Both the position numbers and the translations under genes were made by a program. From positions 86,727-150,726 of the forward strand of contig HF989913.1 in assembly GCA_000432255.1 (NCBI GenBank): a stretch of DNA of 64,000 nucleotides, read 5' to 3'. Below the pieces are notes generated by a model. It made no database searches. It saw nothing but the letters and a program-made list of their open reading frames with translations, and had not been told where the DNA came from. Position 1 is the first letter of the stretch. Every line of letters begins with the position of its first letter. The stretch comes from Acholeplasma sp. CAG:878. Lineage in GTDB: Bacteria > Bacillota_I > Bacilli_A > RF39 > UBA660. Positions 26,055-32,832 of the stretch are shown here, piece after piece.

Positions 26055-26738
26055 TTATGAATTACTATTATCAAATAATTGATTCATATAATCTATATGA
26101 GTTTTAATGTCACTTTCAGAAATTTTTAAAGGACCTGATGTGATATCTCCAACTAATAGTAGCATATCTTTTTTATCAATTATAGTGAAAAAATAAATTC
26201 TTCTAAATGGAGAGTCATTTATAACTTTTCTTAATCTTTCGGATTTTTCTAAATATACTAAATGTTTAATACTTTTAAAAGCTAAAAAATTTTCTCTATC
26301 ATTAATAAATAATTCAAAGTATTTTAACTCTTTGTTATAGTATTTTGATTTATAATTCTTTTCTTTAATTGTTTTAATTAAAGTTTCTATATAATCATCG
26401 TATTTTTTAAACGATTCACCAATTGTATCCCCAATATAATGCCAATTATTGTCTAATTCGATATATAACTGATGTTTATTTAATATTCCTTGGGCTTTTC
26501 TCGGAATTCCATTTTTTAACATATCTTCCACACAATTAGGTATTTCCTTTAATCTAGCACTAAATTGGTCATAATACATATTTGTTATTTCAACGCCAAA
26601 TAATTCATTATTGCCTAAATCTTTCATAATAAAGTCCGGCCTTTCCGATGTATCATCTATTAGTGCATATTGTTTTTTATTTTTATCATTATATATATTT
26701 TTAAGAATAGTTTTTTCTTTTTCTTTTTTCTCATCCAT
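26055..26738 (-). CDS. Unknown protein with a PD-(D/E)XK-like motif
   Basis: A 227-residue cytoplasmic protein. RPDFIMKDLGNNELFGVEITNMY near the N-terminus resembles a nuclease motif (Asp, then Glu-x-Thr in place of Glu-x-Lys), as in several restriction-like folds; the match is by eye. The rest is rich in lysine and tyrosine and has an RIYFFTIIDKKDMLLLVGD strand pair. I choose ATG 26738, which follows GGTGAT, over the in-frame start twelve bases upstream. It sits between the integrase and the DUF3173 gene, so it is island cargo. Defence nuclease is possible but unproved. Confidence 0.65.
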   Translation of the reverse strand: MDEKKEKEKTILKNIYNDKNKKQYALIDDTSERPDFIMKDLGNNELFGVEITNMYYDQFSARLKEIPNCVEDMLKNGIPRKAQGILNKHQLYIELDNNWHYIGDTIGESFKKYDDYIETLIKTIKEKNYKSKYYNKELKYFELFINDRENFLAFKSIKHLVYLEKSERLRKVINDSPFRRIYFFTIIDKKDMLLLVGDITSGPLKISESDIKTHIDYMNQLFDNSNS

Positions 26739-26784
26739 AAGTATCACCAATAATATTATACAGCATTTCTTAATTACGACATAT

Positions 26785-27021
26785 TTATTTGCTTAAACTA
26801 ATTATTTTTTCTAATCTGTCAATATCTATTTTTAAAACATCAACAACAGCTTGCATCGGTAAGTCATTTCCAGGAATAAAATATCCTTCATTTATTAACT
26901 TATCTTTTATTTGCTTTTTAACCTCTAATGCTTTATTTCTACCGCAACCTAGTAATTTCATTAAATCTGTTAAATTACACCATTGTTTAGTTATTATTTT
27001 CATTGTTTCTTCAGCACTCAT
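26785..27021 (-). CDS. DUF3173-like small DNA-binding protein
   Basis: A 78-residue protein with the pattern of DUF3173 proteins: an LTDLMKLLGCGRNKALEVKKQIKDKL helix-turn-helix-like start, then GYFIPGND and PMQAVVDVLKID. DUF3173 genes stand next to integrases in many integrative elements of Firmicutes and are thought to act like excisionases or replication accessories. The start ATG at 27021 follows GGGAGG. Its position two genes from the integrase fits. Confidence 0.7.
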   Translation of the reverse strand: MSAEETMKIITKQWCNLTDLMKLLGCGRNKALEVKKQIKDKLINEGYFIPGNDLPMQAVVDVLKIDIDRLEKIISLSK

Positions 27022-27035
27022 AATTAAAACCTCCC

Positions 27036-27290
27036 TTATTTAAAACTATTTATTATTTCTTCTAATTCCTTCTGAATTTTTATATCTTCTTCAGTTAATG
27101 GCTCATCACCAGTTGGAATCTTCTGTCCATTCCAATATTCATCCCCATAGAGTGGTGGTTCTTTGTTAACTACAATTTCATTAATGTTTAAAACATGAAT
27201 GTAGTTTTGTCTATGACCTTTTTTATCAACATTAGCTCTAATACTTGTTATATAACCATGATATTTTATATAGTCTACTAAATCTTTCAT
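27036..27290 (-). CDS. Unknown small island protein
   Basis: Not recognised; 84 residues, no membrane segment. It begins MKDLVDYIKYHGYITSIRANVDKKG and ends in an acidic helical tail (GDEPLTEEDIKIQKELEEII). A PPLYGDEYWNGQKIP stretch in the middle is probably an exposed loop. A ribosome site AAAGGAGG precedes its ATG, and it precedes the DUF3173 gene by 14 bases in the same direction, so the two are cotranscribed. Confidence 0.65.
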   Translation of the reverse strand: MKDLVDYIKYHGYITSIRANVDKKGHRQNYIHVLNINEIVVNKEPPLYGDEYWNGQKIPTGDEPLTEEDIKIQKELEEIINSFK

Positions 27291-27403
27291 TCCGAAACCT
27301 CCTTTACCTTTTACTAAGGCCTTTGTATAACTATTATATTTATATATTATCCTTATCTATTATGTTAGTATATTATATCTATATTGTAAGAAATAATATT
27401 CTA

Positions 27404-27673
27404 TTATGTTAGAAATTTATTTCTAATAAATATTTTTCTTCTAAAACTTTTAGGATTTTCAATTGTTATATATCCTTTATCTATTAATGATCTAATTAAA
27501 GCTGATATAGTCCTAGTAGAACATTTTAATTTATCAGCATAATATTTATTAGATCCAAAAGCATATCCTTTTTGATTTGAATTAGAGAGTAGTAGAGTAA
27601 AAAATACAATAGCACTTTTACTAAAATTATCATCTAATAAATCATAATATAGTTTTCCATGATTCTTGCTCAT
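27404..27673 (-). CDS. Winged-helix protein, replication-initiator-like
   Basis: An 89-residue protein. The segment YYADKLKCSTRTISALIRSLIDKGYITIENPKSFRRKIFI is a clear winged helix: recognition helix, then a beta wing rich in basic residues. Such modules occur at the N-terminus of replication initiators and DnaD-like proteins of Firmicute plasmids, but the catalytic or oligomerisation part is absent, so this is short for a Rep protein. I set the start at ATG 27673. It overlaps the preceding ribbon-helix-helix gene by 32 bases, suggesting translational coupling. An upstream in-frame start at 27745 would add 24 basic residues. Confidence 0.65.
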   Translation of the reverse strand: MSKNHGKLYYDLLDDNFSKSAIVFFTLLLSNSNQKGYAFGSNKYYADKLKCSTRTISALIRSLIDKGYITIENPKSFRRKIFIRNKFLT

Positions 27674-27875
27674 CCTTAATCTTTTTCCTTTCTCTTTGTA
27701 TTGCTTTATCTTTAACCATATCTTTAAATGCTTCAGCAGATTCATTCATATATTCAGCCATAGCAACTTCTAAACAATATACTATAAAATCATTTATACT
27801 TATTCCTCTAGCATTTGCTTCAACTTTAGCTAAGTCAAATATATCTTTTCTTAGTCTTAAAACAAATTTATGCAT
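27642..27875 (-). CDS. Arc-like ribbon-helix-helix protein
   Basis: A 77-residue basic protein. The N-terminus MHKFVLRLRKDIFDLAKVEANARGIS, followed by INDFIVYCLEVAMAEY, has the strand-helix-helix pattern of Arc/MetJ DNA-binding proteins. The C-terminal half is a charged helix. Such proteins repress their own operon or act as plasmid copy-control, partition or mobilisation accessories. It is preceded by AAGGAGGTGAATT and followed by the winged-helix gene. Confidence 0.7.
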   Translation of the reverse strand: MHKFVLRLRKDIFDLAKVEANARGISINDFIVYCLEVAMAEYMNESAEAFKDMVKDKAIQRERKKIKDEQESWKTIL

Positions 27876-27889
27876 ATAAATTCACCTCC

Positions 27890-28210
27890 TTAATCATCGT
27901 ATTTATATTTGCTAAATTTTGATTTAAACTTATTCAATGCTTTACTTTCATTTGGATTAGTAACTTTATCCCATTCAAAATCAGAATATATTTGCTCAAG
28001 TAGAGCGGTAGAGTAGTATGCTTTTGAATATAACTTATCTAGTAATGCATTATTCTTTTCAAATTCTTTTGCCATTTCTTGATTATTAATTCCAGATGAC
28101 ACTAGTTGAACTACAGCTTCTGAAAATGAAATGTTACATTTTCTTGCATAGTCTAAAATCATGATATCTATATCACTTGGAATAGATATATGTTTTTTAA
28201 TTTTTGTCAT
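27890..28210 (-). CDS. Ribbon-helix-helix protein, possible relaxosome accessory
   Basis: A 106-residue protein. Residues 4-45 (KKHISIPSDIDIMILDYARKCNISFSEAVVQLVSSG) fit the ribbon-helix-helix fold, with a C-terminal helical extension ending in basic residues (KFKSKFSKYKYDD). It resembles MobC or CopG-like proteins. It is the first gene of the minus-strand set and faces the 1-kb repeat region at 28211-29225, which it may bind. AAAGGAGG precedes the ATG. No relaxase gene is present in this window. Confidence 0.65.
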   Translation of the reverse strand: MTKIKKHISIPSDIDIMILDYARKCNISFSEAVVQLVSSGINNQEMAKEFEKNNALLDKLYSKAYYSTALLEQIYSDFEWDKVTNPNESKALNKFKSKFSKYKYDD

Positions 28211-28232
28211 AACTTTTAACCTCCTTTCTTAT

Positions 28233-28496
28233 CCACGATGTGGCTACATTCTGACCACCAAATCATCAATTATTATTAAAATTAATAGAAGAGCATAAGA
28301 GATTGATATTAGCACAACAAAAAAGCCTTATCATATAAGACTTTAGTGTGATATCAAACTTATTTTGCACTTGCAAAATCGAGCCACTAGCGTGGACATT
28401 ATTTTAATTAATTTCCTTATATTTAAATAAATTATAATGGACAAATTAAATCCATAAATCTAGTATTTCATAATAATCAATCCTCCTTTGGTGGTC
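28233..28496. repeat. Nested inverted repeats next to the ribbon-helix-helix gene
   Basis: CCACG-AT-GTGGC (28233-28244) is matched in inverse orientation by GCCAC-TAG-CGTGG (28383-28395), and GACCACCAAA (28253-28262) by TTTGGTGGTC (28487-28496). ATTTTGCACTTGCAAAAT at about 28364-28381 is a further near-perfect dyad. Such arrangements are seen at transfer origins and replication-control loci; I cannot decide which. Confidence 0.6.
28317..28343 (-). terminator. Minus-strand terminator in the repeat region
   Basis: On the minus strand AAGTCTTAT pairs with ATAAGGCTT (one G-U) around a 3-nt loop, followed by six T. It ends an unknown short transcript reading leftward from about 28490, where AAAGGAGG precedes an ATG with only two sense codons before TAG. 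Confidence 0.6.
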
Positions 28497-28606
28497 AAAC
28501 AAAAAGAAGATGCAATTCCATCTTCTTCGATATTTTTTCTTATTATACTTAATTTACCATAATTAATAATAAAATAAAAGCCCGTTTACCATGTGAATTT
28601 CGTGTT

Positions 28607-28655
28607 GTTTAGGGGGTTGTTTTTGATATAAAACCCTTATTTCATCTATATTTAT
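28607..28655. repeat. Imperfect direct repeat, copy A
   Basis: Starts GTTTAGGGGGTTG and continues through a T run, an A-rich stretch, CCCTTATTTCAT and TTTAT. It aligns with copy B at 29026-29075 with scattered substitutions and small gaps. Confidence 0.6.
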
Positions 28656-28697
28656 CTCTTATTATACACATTCTATCACATCAAAATTAAAAATGGA

Positions 28698-28840
28698 AGG
28701 CTTTTTTTTGGCTTTTTTCTGTCCTTTTTGCCGACATTTTTTGTCCTTTTTTTGGCTTTTTTACCGACATTTTGCCGACATTTTTCCGATGCTTTGCCAA
28801 CATTTTTTCGATATTTTCCATACATTTTGCTTACATTATA
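28698..28840. repeat. Array of thirteen 11-bp T-tract units
   Basis: Units begin at 28698 and then every 11 bases to 28830 with no slip. The best units read CCGACATTTTT or CCGACATTTTG (28731, 28764, 28775). Others are variants such as TGGCTTTTTTC, TGTCCTTTTTG, CCGATGCTTTG, CCAACATTTTT and CATACATTTTG. Each has a short variable head and a 4-7 T tract, so T tracts recur once per 11 bp, close to the helical repeat. This pattern fits iterons or a phased-tract bend. Confidence 0.8.
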
Positions 28841-28900
28841 GTTTAACTTCCTATATTACCATTATACAAAAAGCTAACATTCCTTTCAATAGTCCTAATA

Positions 28901-28944
28901 CGTACTTTTTCCGTACCTTTTGCGTACCTTTTCCGTATTTTTTA
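28901..28944. repeat. Second array, four 11-bp units with a different head
   Basis: CGTACTTTTTC, CGTACCTTTTG, CGTACCTTTTC and CGTATTTTTTA begin at 28901, 28912, 28923 and 28934. The period is the same 11 bp as the array at 28698-28840, but the head is CGTAC instead of CCGACA, and the two arrays are not in phase. Confidence 0.8.
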
Positions 28945-29025
28945 AATATCAACATATCTAATTATTCCTATTTTACTATATTTTATCATGTATACAGATA
29001 TTTACAAGAGGGTTTTGATGTACCC

Positions 29026-29075
29026 GTTTAGAGGGTGCATTTTTTGTTTTAAATCCTTATTTTATATGGGTTTAT
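29026..29075. repeat. Imperfect direct repeat, copy B
   Basis: GTTTAGAGGGTGC, a T run, AAATCCTTATTTTAT and TTTAT mirror copy A (28607-28655) in the same orientation. CCCGTTTA also precedes copy B and occurs at 28581-28588 near copy A. Confidence 0.6.
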
Positions 29076-29164
29076 TAAAAAAATGTGAAAATTTTAAAAA
29101 TTATTTTTTTAAAATTATTGTCAAGAGTGCCGAAAAATCTGGTAAAATTATATTATAAGTACTG

Positions 29165-29192
29165 TTCAAAATCATATATTTTATGATATACT
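29165..29192 (+). promoter_or_regulatory. Candidate promoter and operator of the defence operon
   Basis: TTCAAA (29165-29170), a 16-bp spacer and TATACT (29187-29192). ATCATA-TATTT-TATGAT (29171-29187) is an inverted repeat filling the spacer, so a repressor bound there would block RNA polymerase. The start ATG at 29226 follows GGTGATTAATT. Confidence 0.5.
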
Positions 29193-29225
29193 GTCTATAG
29201 AGGATAGATATAGTGGTGATTAATT

Positions 29226-30344
29226 ATGAAAAAAATTAGAGTTTTTGAGACATTTTCAGGAATTGGTGCACAAAATAAGGCATTAAAAAATAGCGGACTT
29301 GATTATGAAGTAGTAGCAACGAGTGATTGGTTCATTGATGCAATTTTAGCGTATGATGCTATACATTGCAAAGACGAAAAAATTAGCGTTCCTTCATATG
29401 AAAAACAAATAGAGTATTTATCAAAATTTACATTTAGTGGTGATTCAGTTAAGCCTTATCATAATTTGATGAAAAAAAGTAAAAAGGAAATAAAAAAATT
29501 ATATATTGCAAATAAACGAACAAAAAATCTCGGATCAATAACAGAAATTACTTCAAAGGTTATACCTGACCATGATTTGTTAACATATAGTTTTCCATGC
29601 CAAGATTTATCTACTGGTGGAAAGACACGAGGAATGAGCAAAGGATCTGGAACTAGATCTGGCTTGCTATGGGAAATTGAAAGAATACTTGGTGAGTTAA
29701 ATAATGAAGGTAGACTTCCAAAATATTTATTGATGGAGAATGTTAAAGCAATCTTAGCGCCATCAAACAAAAGAGATTTTGAGATGTGGAAAAAATTTTT
29801 AGAGGATCTTGGCTATAAGAATGAAGTTATGGTATTATCAGGAATATATTTTGGAGTGCCACAGGATAGGGCAAGATGCTTTATGGTTAGTATCCTTGGA
29901 AATAAAAAACCAAAAATCGAAAAACGTTTAAAGAAAAATTCATATCCAGCAAGTGACATAAAAAAGTTCTTAAAAACGGATTATACAAATAAGACATATA
30001 AAAAAGAAGCTGATGAAGCACAATTACCTCGAACTAGATCTAGAGAACTAATGTGGAATATTAATAAAAGGGATGTTGAAAATTTAACTTATTTTAACAC
30101 GATTACATGCAATATGGATAGACAAAACAATGCTGGCATGATATTATATGATGGACCAAAAGGAAACTCTTATCGTTTATTGACAGCACGTGAAGCATTT
30201 TTACTGATGGGATTTTCTGAAGAAGACTTTGAGAATGTAAAAAAGCTTGGATTAAGTTATAGAAAAATGATTAAATTAGCTGGTAATTCAATTGTTGTAC
30301 CGGTTTTAGAAGCAATATTTAAAGTAATGTTTGAGGAGAAATAA
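29226..30344 (+). CDS. DNA (cytosine-5-)-methyltransferase of the defence operon
   Basis: A 372-residue C5 methyltransferase that would mark the host DNA. Motif I is FETFSGIGAQNKAL (SAM binding, residues 7-20), motif IV is SFPCQDLS with catalytic C125, motif VI is LLMENVKAI, motif VIII is PQDRARCF (Q-x-R-x-R type), and motif X is LAGNSIVVPVLEAI. The target-recognition region lies near 235-300. Recognition sequence unknown. It is the first gene of a tight six-gene operon whose other members include an ATPase, a helicase and a nuclease, so it is probably the protective modification arm. Confidence 0.93.
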   Translation: MKKIRVFETFSGIGAQNKALKNSGLDYEVVATSDWFIDAILAYDAIHCKDEKISVPSYEKQIEYLSKFTFSGDSVKPYHNLMKKSKKEIKKLYIANKRTKNLGSITEITSKVIPDHDLLTYSFPCQDLSTGGKTRGMSKGSGTRSGLLWEIERILGELNNEGRLPKYLLMENVKAILAPSNKRDFEMWKKFLEDLGYKNEVMVLSGIYFGVPQDRARCFMVSILGNKKPKIEKRLKKNSYPASDIKKFLKTDYTNKTYKKEADEAQLPRTRSRELMWNINKRDVENLTYFNTITCNMDRQNNAGMILYDGPKGNSYRLLTAREAFLLMGFSEEDFENVKKLGLSYRKMIKLAGNSIVVPVLEAIFKVMFEEK

Positions 30345-30345
30345 G

Positions 30346-31374
30346 ATGGATAAAGTAGTTCTGCCAATTGATAAAAAATCTTTATTTTTGAATATATTTA
30401 ATGATAATGAATATGGGCATACTGCAACTGTATCAACTCCAATTAAGCAAGGAAATTCTACAAATGAAAAATTAGCTCAAATATTCAAAGTTCCAAAACA
30501 AATAGATTTTAATGCAAAACCATTATTGGTTGATGAATTAATAAAAAACTCTAAATCTAAAATAAAAATTAATAATGTGTTTTTGTTTGATAAGATTGCA
30601 GTAAATGGTGAACTAATCGAAACTGGAAAAATTTTATATTGCATGTACATTAAGGAAGAAGTAGATTCCTCCAAAGCACAATATGGAAGAATCAAACTTC
30701 ATTATCCATTAGGATTAAAATATGAAGATAGTGACATTGATATAGACAATAAATATATTATTAATCTTATTTCAAAGAAAGTATTTAATTACGCTTTTAT
30801 AGTAAATAGTTTTGAATATAACTTTGATAATGATATATTGAATTTTAATATAACAATTATTGGGGAAAACAAAATACCATACTCAAAAGTTTTTATCAAT
30901 AATAAAGGAACAGGAAATAAATTTAATAGTATTTTTAACGAATTTGCTGAATCTTATGATATGGAAATTATCTCATTAAGACAAAAATTTGGACAAGAAA
31001 TTGGCCCCGATAATTATTTAGAATACATGGAGATAGCAAAAGATAAAGCAATGGCCGAAGGAGAACTATATGCTAGAAAAAAATATAAAAATGATGTAAC
31101 TAATATATCGTTACTATATCCTTATTCGTTATACGATTTTGAATGCAGAGAAGGATATAATACCAAATATTATTTAGTATTTTATACTACATCTAATAAT
31201 GAATACTTTAATATATCGTCAAAAAAACTTAAATTCATTAATGATTTTAAAAATAATGTAGAAATATTAGTAATGACAAACATTTTGAATGGGCCCAAAA
31301 TATCAAAGTATAATGTAGAGCAAATACTGACATTTTCAAAGAGTATAAATTCAGTAATGCTTAGAAAGGAGTAA
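30346..31374 (+). CDS. Unknown component of the defence operon, degenerate DUF3883-like C-terminus
   Basis: A 342-residue protein, not confidently recognised. The N-terminal two thirds show mixed beta structure with no clear motif. The C-terminal stretch (about 260-335: YPYSLYDFECREGYNTKYYLVFYTTSNNEYFNIS, followed by a helix and a last strand) has the order of elements of DUF3883, a PD-(D/E)XK-like domain. The Glu-x-Lys normally found is replaced by Val-Phe-Tyr, so it may be a non-catalytic binding module. The start is ATG 30346 after GAGGAG, and the spacing of one base to the methyltransferase stop implies a joint function. Confidence 0.7.
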   Translation: MDKVVLPIDKKSLFLNIFNDNEYGHTATVSTPIKQGNSTNEKLAQIFKVPKQIDFNAKPLLVDELIKNSKSKIKINNVFLFDKIAVNGELIETGKILYCMYIKEEVDSSKAQYGRIKLHYPLGLKYEDSDIDIDNKYIINLISKKVFNYAFIVNSFEYNFDNDILNFNITIIGENKIPYSKVFINNKGTGNKFNSIFNEFAESYDMEIISLRQKFGQEIGPDNYLEYMEIAKDKAMAEGELYARKKYKNDVTNISLLYPYSLYDFECREGYNTKYYLVFYTTSNNEYFNISSKKLKFINDFKNNVEILVMTNILNGPKISKYNVEQILTFSKSINSVMLRKE

Positions 31375-31377
31375 TCT

Positions 31378-32832
31378 ATGGGAAAGTATATTACACAAAT
31401 TCCACCAGCTAAATCATTAATTAGTGGAATAAGATCAATTGGATATAGTTTTGCGTCTTCTGTTGCAGATATTATAGATAATAGTATTACAGCAAAGGCC
31501 TCTGAAATAAATGTATATGCTGATCCGTTAGATGAACCATATTTCGTGATCTTGGACAATGGGCTAGGAATGAATTATGATGAATTAAAAAACGCAATGA
31601 CATTTGGCTCAGACAGAAGTGACAAGATAGATAATGAATTAGATTTAGGAAGATTTGGTCTTGGATTAAAGTCAGCATCTTTATCACAATGTCGAAAAAT
31701 GACGGTTATTAGTAAGGAAAAAGATAGTATAAATGGTATGTGTTATGATTTAGAAATAATTGAAGCCCAAAATGATTGGGTGCTTGAAGTACTAGATGAA
31801 AATGAAGTAAAAAGAATGCCATGTTTTGAACAATTAAATAAATATGAGACTGGAACATTAGTTATTTGGCAGAATTTTGATAAATTAGATGCATTAGCCA
31901 CTAATTTTGTAACCTCTTTTAGAAATGCAGTTGCTGATGCAAAGAAACATGTTGAATTAGTATTTCATTATTATTATGATTCAGTTAGCATTTTTTTCAA
32001 TAATGATAGGATTGAAAAAAGGGATCCATTTTTAATTAATTCAGCTCCTAGACAGCAAACCGGTAGGACAGATCCTATAATAATGAATGGTTCAATTATT
32101 ACAATTACACCTTATACGCTACCTTTTGCCAACACCTTAACACAAGAAGAAAAAAAATTATTAGGGAATACAAATATATATGATGAGCAGGGCTTTTATA
32201 TTTATAGAAATAAAAGACTTATAATTTGGGGAAGTTGGCTCCATATGAATGTTAGAAGTGAGTTAAGCAAATTGGCTCGTGTTAAAATAGAGATACCTTC
32301 TACACTGGATAAAGAATGGAGCTTAGATGTAAAAAAATCAACTGCAAAAATTCCGGACAAAATAAAAGATCAGATAAAAGCTTCTCTTGAGGACTCAATA
32401 CACAGAAGTAAAAGAACAACAAGATTCAAAGGAGTAAAAGAGCAGCAATTTGAAGACAAGGTGTGGAATAGAATAAATTTAAGAGATGGTTTTGTTAAAT
32501 ATGAATTGAATAAAGAAAATCCATTATACAAATTGTTATCAGAAAATCTTTCAGAAACAGATAAAAGATTATTGGATTCGTTTATATTTCAAATTGAGAC
32601 TGGATTACCAAAGTATTCAATACAAAATGACACTCTAGATGATTTGAAAATTGTAAATGATAGTGATAGTAATACACCAGAAGAATTAATTGAGAGAGTA
32701 TGCAAAGATTTGGAATGCGTACCGAGTTCCAAAAAAGAAGCAATATTGGATGAATTACTTAAAACAGATGTATATAAGAGTATTTCTGATAAAAGAGATT
32801 TAATAATTGAGAGGATTGGTGTTTATGTCTGA
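31378..32832 (+). CDS. MORC/MutL-type GHKL ATPase of the defence operon
   Basis: A 484-residue ATPase with an N-terminal GHKL fold. The N box is SVADIIDNSITA (D31, N35), motif I is ILDNGLGM (60-65), and the glycine lid is LGRFGLGLKSAS (90-101). An S5-like second domain follows (about 195-330), with a Lys in SLDVKKSTAKIP typical of MutL/MORC transducers. The C-terminal about 150 residues are family-specific. MORC/MutL proteins clamp DNA on ATP binding. In the predicted prokaryotic MORC restriction systems they load partner nucleases. The Z1 gene overlaps its end by 8 bp. Confidence 0.92.
   Translation: MGKYITQIPPAKSLISGIRSIGYSFASSVADIIDNSITAKASEINVYADPLDEPYFVILDNGLGMNYDELKNAMTFGSDRSDKIDNELDLGRFGLGLKSASLSQCRKMTVISKEKDSINGMCYDLEIIEAQNDWVLEVLDENEVKRMPCFEQLNKYETGTLVIWQNFDKLDALATNFVTSFRNAVADAKKHVELVFHYYYDSVSIFFNNDRIEKRDPFLINSAPRQQTGRTDPIIMNGSIITITPYTLPFANTLTQEEKKLLGNTNIYDEQGFYIYRNKRLIIWGSWLHMNVRSELSKLARVKIEIPSTLDKEWSLDVKKSTAKIPDKIKDQIKASLEDSIHRSKRTTRFKGVKEQQFEDKVWNRINLRDGFVKYELNKENPLYKLLSENLSETDKRLLDSFIFQIETGLPKYSIQNDTLDDLKIVNDSDSNTPEELIERVCKDLECVPSSKKEAILDELLKTDVYKSISDKRDLIIERIGVYV

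Larger units (their letters stand above)
28211..29225. other. Non-coding repeat region of the island (candidate origin or transfer/control region)
   Basis: About 1 kb without a credible gene between the divergent minus-strand accessory genes and the plus-strand defence operon. It contains inverted repeats (28233-28496), two minus-strand terminators (28317-28343 and about 28500-28527), a pair of imperfect direct repeats (28607-28655 and 29026-29075) and two arrays of 11-bp T-rich units between those repeats. A 112-codon open frame through the arrays translates the repeats and is not credible. The density of phased repeats beside DNA-binding genes suggests an origin, partition or regulatory locus. 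Confidence 0.55.

Noticed and set aside
28693..29031. 112-codon plus-strand open frame through the repeat region
   Set aside because: Its Phe/Cys/His-rich sequence is only the translation of the 11-bp T-tract arrays, and it has no ribosome site.
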